A DNA stretch of 64,000 bases from UBA4421 sp002470275 (GTDB lineage: Bacteria; Pseudomonadota; Gammaproteobacteria; Pseudomonadales; Azotimanducaceae): assembly GCA_913052345.1 (NCBI GenBank), contig CAJXDR010000002.1, positions 1 through 64,000 on the forward strand. Direction: 5' to 3'. Numbering within the stretch: the stretch's first letter is position 1; each line of letters begins with the position of its first letter. The notes beneath the pieces were generated by a model that did no database searches, was not told the DNA's origin, and saw nothing but the letters and a program-made list of their open reading frames with translations. The position numbers and the translations under genes were made by a program. Shown here in pieces: positions 44,292 to 53,262 of the stretch.

Positions 44292-46289
44292 TCAAACCTG
44301 CTGAGGTTCTTGATTTGACAACACGCGCCGGGTCGCCTGGACGACGGCCTCAGCGGTCATCCCGAGTTCCGCCAGTACCGCCGCGCCAGGGCCGGATAAG
44401 CCAAAGCGATCAATGCCCACCACGGCACCGTCGATCCCGACCCACTTATACCAGGGGTCCGGATAGCCGGCCTCTACCGCAATTCGCGCTCGAATGTGAC
44501 TGGGCAACACGGATTCACGATATCCCGCATCCTGGGCCTCGAATACCTCGACACAGGGCATGGACACTACGCGGGCGTTGATGCCCTCGGCTTCAAGCAG
44601 TTCAGCTGCCTGCATTGCTAGTCCGACTTCAGACCCGGTGGCGATCAAAATGGCCTGGGGCGATCCACCGCCATCTCGCAGCACGTAGCCTCCCCTGTGC
44701 ACACTGTCGAAGGCCGCCTGGTCTCGCGTCTGAGCCTGGGTTTTCTGCCGGGTAAAGATCAAAGCCGTTGGCGTTTCACGACTGGCGACAGCCGCCTTCC
44801 AGGCCACCGCAGATTCAACCATGTCGCAAGGGCGCCACACGCTAAGATTGGGCGTCATCCGCAGGTTGGCCGTTTGCTCAACGGGCTGGTGCGTCGGCCC
44901 GTCTTCACCTACGGCAACGCTATCGTGGGTGTAGACGAATATGTTGGGCAGCCGCATCAGCGCGGCCAGCCTGACGGCGTTACGCGCGTACTCCATAAAG
45001 ATCAGGAAGGTCCCGGTAAAGGGCCTGATGCCTCCATGAAGCTGGATTCCGTTGCTCATCGCGGTCATGCCGAATTCCCTAACCCCGTAGCTCAGGTACT
45101 GGTCATCTGACGCATCCTTCCATCGCGTATTGTTTGAACCCGTGAGGTCGGCAGACCCACCAAATAACTCTGGAATGCCTGCAGCCACAGCCCCCAGACA
45201 AGTTTGTGAAGCCTTCCTCGTTTCAATATCCGCCGGTGCGTTGTGGCTGGCCTGCGCCAGGGCATCAATCTCTTGGTGCCAATCTGGCGGCAACGTGCCC
45301 GACATACGACGCGAAAATTCCGCTGCCTGTTGAGGGTGGGCGGCCTGATAACTCGCCATCAACTCCCGCCACTGAGCATGCTGCCGTGCGCCTGCCTCCT
45401 GCTGATTCCAAGCCTCAGCAATCGCCGGAGGCATTTCCCACTCAGCTGCCGTCCAGCCTAGTTCAGCCTTGGTCAGGGCAATCTCTTCTGCACCCAGCGC
45501 CGCACCATGGACGGAGGCGGTACCTTTCTTGTTTGGGGAGCCAAAGCCAATGGTGGTTTTGCAGCACACTAACGTTGGGCGGCCATCCGAGTCGGCAGCC
45601 GTCCGCAGGGCCACGGCAATTTCATCCGCGTCATGCCCGTCCACATTGCGCACCACGCGCCAGCCATAGGCTTCAAACCGTGCTGGCACATCTTCCGAAA
45701 ACCAGGCGTCCACAGCGCCATCAATGGAAATGCCGTTGTCGTCGTAGATACAGATGAGTTTGTCGAGCTTAAGCGTGCCGGCCAAGGAGGCTGCCTCATG
45801 GGAAATGCCCTCCATCAAACACCCATCCCCAGCGATCACCCAGGTACGGTGGTCCACGGGCTCGATTTCGGGCGTGTTAAATTCCGCCGCCAGTTTCTGC
45901 TCTGCCAAGGCCATACCGACGGCCATGGCAAATCCCTGACCCAGAGGTCCCGTCGTTGTCTCCACCCCAGGACATTCGTTGAATTCTGGGTGACCGGCAG
46001 TCTTGGAATGCAGCTGCCTAAAGTCCTTCAAGTCCTGAATCGAAACGTCATAGCCCGTAAGGTGAAGTAGCGCGTAGAGCAACATGGACCCGTGACCGTT
46101 TGATAGGACGAATCGGTCCCGGTTCGGCCAGCTGGGATCGCTGGGGTCATGCTTCAGGAAATCCCGCCAAAGTACTTCAGCCACATCCGCGAGGCCCATG
46201 GGCGCACCCGGGTGCCCGCTATTAGCGGCCTGAACGGCATCCATTGCGAGTACGCGGATGGCATTGGCGAGTTCGAATCTAGAGGACAT
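44292..46289 (-). CDS. tkt: Transketolase
   Basis: Thiamine diphosphate enzyme moving two-carbon ketol units between pentose and hexose phosphates. 665 residues, standard length. GHPGAPMGLADVAEVLW and SNGHGSMLLYALLHL at the N-terminus, GDGCLMEGISHEAAS with YDDNGISIDG for ThDP-Mg binding, THDSVAVGEDGPTHQPVEQ in the Pyr domain, and a C-terminal domain from about 530. First gene of the tkt-pgk-fba series and divergent from metK. Confidence 0.97.
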   Translation of the reverse strand: MSSRFELANAIRVLAMDAVQAANSGHPGAPMGLADVAEVLWRDFLKHDPSDPSWPNRDRFVLSNGHGSMLLYALLHLTGYDVSIQDLKDFRQLHSKTAGHPEFNECPGVETTTGPLGQGFAMAVGMALAEQKLAAEFNTPEIEPVDHRTWVIAGDGCLMEGISHEAASLAGTLKLDKLICIYDDNGISIDGAVDAWFSEDVPARFEAYGWRVVRNVDGHDADEIAVALRTAADSDGRPTLVCCKTTIGFGSPNKKGTASVHGAALGAEEIALTKAELGWTAAEWEMPPAIAEAWNQQEAGARQHAQWRELMASYQAAHPQQAAEFSRRMSGTLPPDWHQEIDALAQASHNAPADIETRKASQTCLGAVAAGIPELFGGSADLTGSNNTRWKDASDDQYLSYGVREFGMTAMSNGIQLHGGIRPFTGTFLIFMEYARNAVRLAALMRLPNIFVYTHDSVAVGEDGPTHQPVEQTANLRMTPNLSVWRPCDMVESAVAWKAAVASRETPTALIFTRQKTQAQTRDQAAFDSVHRGGYVLRDGGGSPQAILIATGSEVGLAMQAAELLEAEGINARVVSMPCVEVFEAQDAGYRESVLPSHIRARIAVEAGYPDPWYKWVGIDGAVVGIDRFGLSGPGAAVLAELGMTAEAVVQATRRVLSNQEPQQV

Positions 46290-46444
46290 AGGCGGTCTCG
46301 GGTGTGCTAAACCGTTATTGTCAAGATTTGCCAGCCGGACTGCAAACTTTGAGTGTAAAACTCACCAACACCGAACCCTTATGGTCAATGACCAGGATTG
46401 AAACTTTGCGTGCTTCAGCAGATTTTTTTATCCAATTTCGTGTA

Positions 46445-46499
46445 TCTTCGCCGCTCGGTTTTTCTTAAGAACTTGTCCCGCTCAAAAAGCGAAGAGGAC
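46445..46499 (+). promoter_or_regulatory. Candidate structured metK leader with alternative hairpins
   Basis: TCTTCGC (46445-46451) can pair with GCGAAGA (46489-46495). Alternatively GTCCCGCT (46475-46482) can pair with AGCG (46488-46491) and GGAC (46496-46499) around a CAAAA loop and an AAGA bulge. Both use part of the metK ribosome site AGAGGA (46493-46498) and exclude each other. It matches no SAM-riboswitch consensus that I know. Confidence 0.3.
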
Positions 46500-46505
46500 C
46501 GCCCA

Positions 46506-47663
46506 ATGATTGCAAACACGTTATTTACATCTGAGTCTGTCTCTGAGGGACATCCTGACAAGGTTGCGGACCAAGTGTCGGACGCCGTCGTGGATGCCAT
46601 GCTCGAGCAGGATCAAAACTCACGGGTGGCCTGTGAAACGCTGATCAAGACCGGCGTAGTGATGCTCGCGGGCGAAATCAGAAGTTCTGCTGATATCGAT
46701 TTCGATAAGCTGGCGCGTTCCGTGGTCGCCGACATTGGCTACAACAGCGCAGACCTCGGATTTGATGCTGATGACTGTATGGTAATCAACGCCCTTGGCC
46801 AGCAGAGTCCCGACATCGCTGTTGGCGTTGACGAAACTGAGGACCACGAACAAGGCGCGGGCGATCAGGGCCTTATGTTTGGGTATGCCACGGATGAGAC
46901 CGATGCACTGATGCCGGCTCCGATCATCTATGCCCACCGCTTAGTTCAAAAGCAGTCACAGGCGCGTCGAGGCGCCCTGGCCTTTCTGCGACCGGATGCC
47001 AAGAGCCAGCTTACCTTTCGCTATGATGAAGCGGGAAAGCCAGCGGGCATCGAGGCCGTAGTGCTCTCTACCCAGCACGATCCGGATGTCTCCCAGGAAA
47101 TGCTGCGAGAGGCGGTGATGGAGGAAATCATCAAGCCCACGCTGCCTCAGAACTGGATTTCTGCGGAGACCCGGTTTCATATCAATCCTACCGGCCAATT
47201 CATTATCGGCGGCCCAGTGGGAGACTGCGGCCTGACGGGTAGGAAGATTATTGTTGACACCTATGGCGGCATGGCTCGCCACGGTGGCGGTGCTTTCTCG
47301 GGCAAGGATCCCTCCAAGGTGGATCGTTCTGCCGCCTATGCGGGACGCTATGTCGCTAAGAACATCGTTGCCGCCGGACTGGCGCGGCGATGCGAGATTC
47401 AGGTGAGCTATGCCATCGGCGTTGCGGAGCCCACCTCCATCAGTATCGATACCTTTGGCACCGGCAGCATCGCCGACAGCAAGATTGTTCAACTTGTTCG
47501 TGAACACTTTGATTTGAGACCCAAGGGCCTCATCGCGATGCTTAACCTGAAACGACCTATCTATCGTCAAACCGCCGCCTACGGTCACTTCGGAAGAAGC
47601 GATCCGGACTTTAGCTGGGAGCGCACCGACAAGGCAGAGGCGCTGGCTGCCGCATTGACTTAG
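46506..47663 (+). CDS. metK: S-adenosylmethionine synthetase
   Basis: Makes SAM from methionine and ATP as a tetramer. 385 residues from ATG 46506 (MIANTLFTSESVSEGHPDKVADQ), with GAGG about nine bases upstream; the frame stays open upstream but lacks support. GAGDQGLMFGYATDE and GGGAFSGKDPSKVDRSAAYAGRY are the ATP and phosphate-binding signatures. Followed 32 bases later by metF. In many gammaproteobacteria ahcY lies between metK and metF; it is absent here. Confidence 0.97.
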   Translation: MIANTLFTSESVSEGHPDKVADQVSDAVVDAMLEQDQNSRVACETLIKTGVVMLAGEIRSSADIDFDKLARSVVADIGYNSADLGFDADDCMVINALGQQSPDIAVGVDETEDHEQGAGDQGLMFGYATDETDALMPAPIIYAHRLVQKQSQARRGALAFLRPDAKSQLTFRYDEAGKPAGIEAVVLSTQHDPDVSQEMLREAVMEEIIKPTLPQNWISAETRFHINPTGQFIIGGPVGDCGLTGRKIIVDTYGGMARHGGGAFSGKDPSKVDRSAAYAGRYVAKNIVAAGLARRCEIQVSYAIGVAEPTSISIDTFGTGSIADSKIVQLVREHFDLRPKGLIAMLNLKRPIYRQTAAYGHFGRSDPDFSWERTDKAEALAAALT

Positions 47664-47695
47664 GCTTGGACGCATCTGAGCTTAGGGGGATAGTC

Positions 47696-48559
47696 ATGGC
47701 CCTAACTCAGCCCAAACCAGCAACCTGCCTGCCGCCACTCAGCTTCGAGTTCTTCCCTCCCCGAGATGAGGAGTTAATCGATCGTTTAGTCAGTGGTACA
47801 GCCTGTCGACTCGGCGCCTATGCGCCCGAATTTTTTTCTATAACCTACGGCGCAGACGGATCAAGTAAGGAGGGCACCCTAAGGTCAGTCGCTGCGCTGT
47901 TGGAGGCAAATCGAAACACCGCACCTCACCTCTCCCAGGGCAGCGATACAGATACCGCCATAATTGAACTCATCAATCGGTACCTTGCCCTCGGCGTGAC
48001 TCGCCTGGTCGCTCTCAAAGGCGATGCGCGAAAGGCCGGGGACAGACGCCCGGTCTATGCTCGCGACCTTGTGCGAACCATTCGACAGCACTTTGGCGAC
48101 GCGCTGCGGATCAGCGTTGCAGCCTATCCGGAAGTCCACCCAGACACCGCTTCACTCGACCTGGAAATGAAATTTTTTGTTGAGAAGGTTAACGCCGGCG
48201 CAGACGAGGCCATTACTCAGTACTTCTATAACCCGGAAGCCTACGCTAATTTCCTAGATCACTGTGCGCGTATGGGGCTAGACCTCCCCATCGTTCCAGG
48301 CATCATGCCGATCACCAATTACCAAGGCCTGATGCGGTTTAGCGAGCGTGCGGGGGCCGATATCCCGCGCTGGCTGGACAGAACCCTGCGCGATAAGAGC
48401 GATAATGTGGCCGACCTATGCGCGTTTGGCGATGAGGTAGTCACTAACCTTTGCGAGCGCGTTATACAGATGGGAGCGCCTAGGCTACACTTTTACTCCC
48501 TTAACCGATGGGGTGCGTGCTCCAGGATTTGCGACAACTTGGGCTACGTAAAGACTTGA
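47696..48559 (+). CDS. metF: 5,10-methylenetetrahydrofolate reductase
   Basis: FAD enzyme reducing 5,10-methylene-THF to 5-methyl-THF for methionine synthesis. 287 residues. LSFEFFPPRDEE carries the N-terminal catalytic Glu, ITYGADGSSKEGT replaces the usual YGAGGSTR-T, and ALKGDARKAG, FFVEKVNAGADEAITQYFYN and PGIMPITNY are family motifs. ATG 47696 with AGGGGGA about seven bases upstream; the 10-residue upstream extension is unlikely. Downstream of metK and one base before rsmE. Confidence 0.95.
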   Translation: MALTQPKPATCLPPLSFEFFPPRDEELIDRLVSGTACRLGAYAPEFFSITYGADGSSKEGTLRSVAALLEANRNTAPHLSQGSDTDTAIIELINRYLALGVTRLVALKGDARKAGDRRPVYARDLVRTIRQHFGDALRISVAAYPEVHPDTASLDLEMKFFVEKVNAGADEAITQYFYNPEAYANFLDHCARMGLDLPIVPGIMPITNYQGLMRFSERAGADIPRWLDRTLRDKSDNVADLCAFGDEVVTNLCERVIQMGAPRLHFYSLNRWGACSRICDNLGYVKT

Positions 48560-48560
48560 A

Positions 48561-49301
48561 TTGAGCCGACAGTACCGTTTTTTTCTACCGGGCGACTATG
48601 ACGTTGGCACAACGTTAACGTTGGACAGTGAGCGCTCAAGCTACCTGTGCAGAGTACTGCGCCTGCGAGAAGGCACATCGCTGGAGATTTTTCCTGGCGA
48701 CGGTTCTGCCTTCGGCTGCCGTCTCGTCGATGCTAATCCTCGCCGTGCGCAGCTTCATGTGGCGCATCAGGAAACCTCGGCCAAAAGCTCAGGACCCTCG
48801 CTTCATCTGGCCATCGCGCTCCTCAAAGGCTCCGCCATGGACAGAGCCCTGCAGCAGGCCACGGAACTGGGCGCAAGCCACCTGCATCTGATCCGCGCCC
48901 AGCGCAGCAATGTGCCTCTCACTTCAGACCGCTTAGATTCAAAATTGCTGCATTGGGAGCGGATTATTGCTTCCGCCTGCGAGCAAAGCGGACGGCGTAG
49001 CGTTCCTAAACTGCAGGCACCCGGCACCCTGGCCGAAGTTTGGGCAGCCATGGCGCCCTGCCCGCTGCTCATCGCTTTTGAACCGGAGGGCGAAACCCTG
49101 CCCATGACGCTGTCCCCCGAACCCTGCGGCATCTTTATTGGCCCCGAAGGGGGATGGAGTGAGGACGAGCGGGCATGGCTATCAGAGAAAAGCGTAAACC
49201 AGTACCGACTGGGCAACACAATCTTGCGGTCTGAAACTATGCCCGCCGTAGCCCTTGCCCTGATTCAACATGCTCAGGGGTGGCGCTCACCGTCGGCTTG
49301 A
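48561..49301 (+). CDS. rsmE: 16S rRNA (uracil-1498-N3)-methyltransferase
   Basis: SPOUT-class methyltransferase of 16S rRNA U1498. 246 residues, with an N-terminal PUA-like domain (FFLPGDYD to about 70) and the C-terminal knotted SAM site: LLKGSAMDRALQQATELGA, ACEQSGRR, FIGPEGGWSEDE and RLGNTILRSETMP. TTG start at 48561, one base after the metF stop. In the family, gshB commonly follows rsmE; here a converging gene (49274-50305) is inserted between and overlaps the last 28 bases. Confidence 0.94.
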   Translation: MSRQYRFFLPGDYDVGTTLTLDSERSSYLCRVLRLREGTSLEIFPGDGSAFGCRLVDANPRRAQLHVAHQETSAKSSGPSLHLAIALLKGSAMDRALQQATELGASHLHLIRAQRSNVPLTSDRLDSKLLHWERIIASACEQSGRRSVPKLQAPGTLAEVWAAMAPCPLLIAFEPEGETLPMTLSPEPCGIFIGPEGGWSEDERAWLSEKSVNQYRLGNTILRSETMPAVALALIQHAQGWRSPSA

Positions 49302-50305
49302 AAGCGTCCCACCACTTCAGCCGAAGCGCGCCGAAGTGCCTCGAGGGCCGCCACCTGATCGCTGGAAAGCGGGGGCGCCTGGGACAGCGTGTCCTCAATA
49401 AGCTGAGACAATCGATTCAGGTGGTCTTGGAGTAGCGCTGCTGTGGTTGGCTGGTCATCACCTACAGCGATCTCTTCTGATACGTCGCCCGAGGCCAACA
49501 AGTCTGCACGCTCTACCACGCGCCCATAGGCTGCATCGTCAAGTTGGGCGGCCCGAGCAATCGACCCGCCAGGGTCTTCCGGCGCGTGGGGAATGATCTC
49601 TCCCAACAGCGCCGTGGCCTCTTCGACAACTTCAATATGAGCGCTAACGAGATCCAGCGTGCCATCTGACAATCGATCAAGCAGATTCTCAACCGCCCAG
49701 GCCACCTCCATCCCATCCCCAAGGCCGGCTTGTTGACAGGACTGCCGAACCTTTTGAAAAGCCTGCCCAACGGGCATCAGTCCTTGCCCGTCATACTGGA
49801 CCTGCTGCCAGGACTGCACCGCAGTCCTTAGCTCGTGCAGCTGTTGGAGCAGTTCACCTGCGTGGTCGGCCGCTTTGGCGTTGTCTTGAGAGCCAAAGCT
49901 GACGGTACCGCTCTGGAGCGTTCCGCTAGCGTCCTCAGCACGAAGAGCCTGTATCTGTTGGCCGAGCGCCACCCAAGAAAAGGGCAAAGACCCAGCATCA
50001 AGGTATTCTGAGGAGCGCCCAATCCTTTCCAGGGATCTGATGTTTCGACCCATTTGACGCAGAAGGATAAGCTCTTCTTCACTCCATTCGGCAGATTCCC
50101 TATCGCGCATGTCAAGCCATGCGATGAGGGCATGGAGTACCTGGTGGCCGCTGGGCTCAACGTCGATGAGGGCTGTTAGCGCCTGAACAAGTGCTGGGAT
50201 ACCGCTTATATCCTCTGCACCCTGCATGATGTTGAGCAAACCTCGCTCAAATAGGCGACGCGCCTTAGAAATTTCCGATACTGGTCCTTCTGTGCTCGTT
50301 ATCAT
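49274..50305 (-). CDS. Uncharacterised helical protein resembling part of ChpA/FimL
   Basis: 343 residues, cytoplasmic, mostly helical, no membrane segment and no recognised catalytic motif. The stretch MEVAWAVENLLDRLSDGTLDL (from residue 199) resembles the WALENLLNRVLDG-type segment between Hpt-like domains in ChpA/PilL and FimL, which regulate type IV pili and cAMP. In Pseudomonas the pilGHIJK-chpA genes lie next to gshB, the same place as here, so this may be a reduced relative of chpA with no kinase, CheW or receiver part. Inference from one motif and position. Overlaps rsmE convergently and is divergent from gshB. Confidence 0.5.
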   Translation of the reverse strand: MITSTEGPVSEISKARRLFERGLLNIMQGAEDISGIPALVQALTALIDVEPSGHQVLHALIAWLDMRDRESAEWSEEELILLRQMGRNIRSLERIGRSSEYLDAGSLPFSWVALGQQIQALRAEDASGTLQSGTVSFGSQDNAKAADHAGELLQQLHELRTAVQSWQQVQYDGQGLMPVGQAFQKVRQSCQQAGLGDGMEVAWAVENLLDRLSDGTLDLVSAHIEVVEEATALLGEIIPHAPEDPGGSIARAAQLDDAAYGRVVERADLLASGDVSEEIAVGDDQPTTAALLQDHLNRLSQLIEDTLSQAPPLSSDQVAALEALRRASAEVVGRFQADGERHP

Positions 50306-50446
50306 TGCTTCCCTCGTCCAGTCCCCGGGTAATGCTATCGTTGTTGAGGGCTGGCCCGCTTCGCTGGCTGCGGACCTGCTCCGATTTAGTTGCTTCTTCT
50401 ACCGCACAGTCGGTAGTTTAGCGACACCGGCACCACGAGCAGCCCT

Positions 50447-51445
50447 ATGACAAAAATAGCGTTTTTGATGGACCCCATCGAATCCATATCCGTTAAGAAA
50501 GATTCTACCCTGGCTATGATTCGTGCGGCTCAGAATCGTGACCTGGATGTCTACTTTCTGCAGCAGGAGGATTTATTTTTGGACGGGGGCGTTGTTAAGG
50601 CCTTGCTCAGTCCCATCCGTTTGCGCCGAGATTTCGCTGAAAACCTGGACTACCGCCAGCTTTCCCCAGAGGCCGTGAGGAACTGTGACTGGGCAGAGAT
50701 CGGTGAGGCCCAGCGCCAACCCTTAGCGAACATGGATATCATCATGATGCGGAAGGACCCTCCCTTCGACATGGAGTACATCTATACGACCTATCTGCTC
50801 GAACGTGTCCAGGCTGAGGGTGCCCTTGTGGTCAACCGACCCGAGTCCCTACGGGACTGCAACGAAAAATTGTTTGCCACCCAGTTTCCACAGTGCTGCC
50901 CCAACCTGATTGTCAGCCGAAACATGGAGCTGCTTCGAGAATTTCACCTCAAACATGGCAACGTGGTCTTTAAGAAGCTGGACGGCATGGGCGGCGCATC
51001 GATCTTTCGGGTCATGCAGGATGACCCGAATTTATCCGTCGTTATCGAGACCTTAACTCGCGGCGGCCAAGAGCAGGTCATGGGGCAGGTTTATTTGCCC
51101 CAAATCGTAGACGGCGACAAACGCATCCTATTGATTAACGGCGAGCCCATTCCCTACGCCTTGGCAAGAATTCCCTCTGCTGGGGAAACTCGGGGTAACC
51201 TCGCGGCAGGCGGCCATGGTGAGGGCCGTCGCCTGACGGATAGAGACCTCTGGATCGCAGAGCAGGTTGGGCCGGAGCTGGCTCGTCGCGGCCTTTACTT
51301 TGTCGGAATCGACGTTATCGGTGACTATTTGACCGAGATCAACGTGACCTGCCCAACCTGCATCAGGGAACTTGATGAGCAATTTGATCTCGATATTGCC
51401 GGCCAGCTGATGGATAGTCTGATGGATGGTCGCCAGCGACACTGA
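50447..51445 (+). CDS. gshB: Glutathione synthetase
   Basis: ATP-grasp ligase joining glycine to gamma-glutamylcysteine. 332 residues. FLMDPIESISVKKDSTLAMIRAA is the family N-terminus; MRKDPPFDMEYIYTTYLLE, FKKLDGMGGASIF, AGETRGNLAAGG and EINVTCPTCIRELD are substrate and ATP sites. ATG 50447. First of a rightward run ending with hemW. The spacer upstream (141 bases) shares a divergent promoter zone with the ChpA-like gene. Confidence 0.97.
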   Translation: MTKIAFLMDPIESISVKKDSTLAMIRAAQNRDLDVYFLQQEDLFLDGGVVKALLSPIRLRRDFAENLDYRQLSPEAVRNCDWAEIGEAQRQPLANMDIIMMRKDPPFDMEYIYTTYLLERVQAEGALVVNRPESLRDCNEKLFATQFPQCCPNLIVSRNMELLREFHLKHGNVVFKKLDGMGGASIFRVMQDDPNLSVVIETLTRGGQEQVMGQVYLPQIVDGDKRILLINGEPIPYALARIPSAGETRGNLAAGGHGEGRRLTDRDLWIAEQVGPELARRGLYFVGIDVIGDYLTEINVTCPTCIRELDEQFDLDIAGQLMDSLMDGRQRH

Positions 51446-51461
51446 GCCCCACGACAAGACA

Positions 51462-52247
51462 ATGAACGACTTTTTTGGATCAGCCGCTGCCGGCGACGAG
51501 CATGCCCTCCGGGCACAGAGCCAAGGTCGGTTTGTTTTCATTTTTCTGGTGGCGATTATTGTCCATCTGATCGTCATTTTGGGCATCAGAATGCAGGCAT
51601 CCCAGCCTGCCCAACGGCCGATTTCTGTTGACCTTAATCTTCGCACCACCGACGACAAAGTGGCCTCTCAGGTTGCGGCTCAACCGAGAGCGGATACTGA
51701 ACCCAAGCCTGCTGAGCAGGCCACGATCCAGCCGAATGCTTTGGTTCCTAAACGCTTGGAGACACCGAAAAGAACACAGACGCAGATCGCGAACCCGGCA
51801 GAGCCAAAACAAAGGACAACCCTGAATAAGAGTCGAGCTGCCCTGGTGAGCGAAATCGCCCAGCTGGACACCTTTTCCGTTGAAGCTACGTTCGATAACC
51901 CTCGCCATCGAGTGCTGACCAACGGTGGCCGACTGAATCCCGACGAAGCCGCCTACCTCTCCATGTGGCGGCGCAAATGCGAGCGCATTGGTCGCTATAA
52001 CTATCCCACCGGCGGACTGCAGGGCGAATTGAGCATGACTGTTGTTATTCTAAGCAGCGGTGCCTTGTATAGCGTAGAGGTAACCCAATCTTCAGGGCAT
52101 CCCGCACTAGATCAGGCAGCCATAGAGACCGTTAAGCAAGCCGCCCCCTATCAGCCCTTTGGCGTTGAAATGCGCAAGAAGTATGACCGGCTCACCTTTA
52201 CGCGCACCTGGCAGTTTAGTCGGCAAGGCACTCTCTTCGAAGGCTAG
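51462..52247 (+). CDS. Energy transducer TonB family protein
   Basis: 261 residues from ATG 51462: one membrane segment (about 22-43), a proline/lysine/glutamate-rich periplasmic linker, and a C-terminal TonB domain (about 165-255) with GGLQGELSMTVVILSSGALYSVEVTQSSGHPALDQAAIETVKQ-type sequence. An in-frame ATG at 51426 overlaps gshB and is possible. No exbB or exbD lies nearby. gshB-tonB-yqgE-ruvX is the Pseudomonas order, where this gene is TonB3-like and affects motility/pili; that role is only a lead. Confidence 0.85.
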   Translation: MNDFFGSAAAGDEHALRAQSQGRFVFIFLVAIIVHLIVILGIRMQASQPAQRPISVDLNLRTTDDKVASQVAAQPRADTEPKPAEQATIQPNALVPKRLETPKRTQTQIANPAEPKQRTTLNKSRAALVSEIAQLDTFSVEATFDNPRHRVLTNGGRLNPDEAAYLSMWRRKCERIGRYNYPTGGLQGELSMTVVILSSGALYSVEVTQSSGHPALDQAAIETVKQAAPYQPFGVEMRKKYDRLTFTRTWQFSRQGTLFEG

Positions 52248-52290
52248 CAGCTTTGGCTTTTTTATGAACAAACAGCGGCAGTACGAATAG

Positions 52291-52839
52291 ATGAACTTAA
52301 CCAATCACTTTTTAATCGCCATGCCCTCACTTCAACAGGATTACTTCAATGCCTCGTTGACACTCGTCTGCGAGCACAACGATGAGGGGGCAATCGGCCT
52401 GGTGATTAACCGTCCCTCTCATATCTCTGTTCTAGAGCTGCTGTCACAGCTCAACTTGAACCCCTCTCGTCGTTGGTTAGTTGCGCCCGTCATGGAAGGC
52501 GGCCCGGTCTCTCAAGACCACGGGTTTATCCTGTACCGGGGCGACGCATCCTATGGTGCTTCTCTGAATGTGACGCCGAACCTCTATCTTTCCAGTGGTC
52601 ATGAGGTCCTCGAGGCCATCGCCAAGGATGAGGGGCCCGAGCAATTTCTCGTCGCCTTGGGTTATGCGGGCTGGGCCGGAGGGCAGCTTGAGGCAGAAGT
52701 GAGCCGCAACGTCTGGCTGACCGTGGAAGCAGAATCAGATTTGATCTTCGATACGCCATTTGAGGAAAGGCTGGCAAAGGCGGCCGGGGCCTTGGGCATC
52801 GACCTGAACCTCATCAGTACCGAATCGGGCCAGCACTGA
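52291..52839 (+). CDS. yqgE: YqgE/AlgH family protein
   Basis: 182-residue protein of the UPF0301/AlgH family. LTNHFLIAMPSLQQDYFNASLTLVCEHNDEGAIGLVINRPS is split across the family signature, with GGPVSQDHGFILY and ALGYAGWAGGQLEAE following. AlgH affects alginate and other regulation in Pseudomonas but its biochemical function is unknown. The stop overlaps the ruvX ATG by one base (TGATG). Confidence 0.93.
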   Translation: MNLTNHFLIAMPSLQQDYFNASLTLVCEHNDEGAIGLVINRPSHISVLELLSQLNLNPSRRWLVAPVMEGGPVSQDHGFILYRGDASYGASLNVTPNLYLSSGHEVLEAIAKDEGPEQFLVALGYAGWAGGQLEAEVSRNVWLTVEAESDLIFDTPFEERLAKAAGALGIDLNLISTESGQH

Positions 52840-53240
52840 TGGATGAAGGCTACGTGATCGGTATCGATTTTGGTCTCAAACATATTGGTGTTGCGATAGG
52901 ACAGACGATTACCCGCAGCGCTCGGGGACTGAAGACGCTGAGCGCGAAAAATGGGCGCCCAGATTGGAAAGCGCTCGACGAGCTGGTGCACCCCTATCGA
53001 CCTCTTGCCATTACCGTGGGACTACCCCTGAACATGGACGGCACCGACTCTGACATGTCGCAGAAAGCAGACGGCTTCGCCGAATCCTTACGCGAACGCT
53101 ATGCCATACCGGTGTATCTGGTGGATGAGCGCCTCAGTACCTGGCAGGCGCGCACTGAGGCCCAGGAGGGAGGCACAGCGCCGACGACCCATGAACGAGC
53201 GGCCAGTCTTATCGCCGAAACCTGGATGGCAGAACAATAA
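52839..53240 (+). CDS. ruvX: Putative pre-16S rRNA nuclease / Holliday junction resolvase-like protein
   Basis: RNase H-fold nuclease YqgF, which trims the 5' end of pre-16S rRNA in E. coli. 133 residues. First acidic residue in GIDFGLKHIGVAIGQ; PLAITVGLPLNMDGT, and VYLVDERLSTWQAR with further acidic residues. ATG overlaps the yqgE stop, so translation is coupled. Pairing of yqgE and ruvX is nearly universal in this group. Confidence 0.94.
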   Translation: MDEGYVIGIDFGLKHIGVAIGQTITRSARGLKTLSAKNGRPDWKALDELVHPYRPLAITVGLPLNMDGTDSDMSQKADGFAESLRERYAIPVYLVDERLSTWQARTEAQEGGTAPTTHERAASLIAETWMAEQ

Positions 53241-53262
53241 CCGCACCGGCCAGACAACTCAC

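Noticed and set aside
45206..45757. Long open frames opposite tkt, metK, the AcoX-like gene and the lipase (up to 239 codons).
   Set aside because: They mirror well-identified genes on the other strand in high-GC DNA, lack ribosome sites and have unnatural composition rich in Pro, Arg and His.
46290..46505. A known SAM-class riboswitch in the metK leader.
   Set aside because: I see none of the consensus segments of the known SAM or SAH classes; only the weaker hairpins reported separately.
52230..52290. A possible terminator after tonB (AGC...GCTTTTTT).
   Set aside because: The stem would be only three or four pairs; too weak to call.
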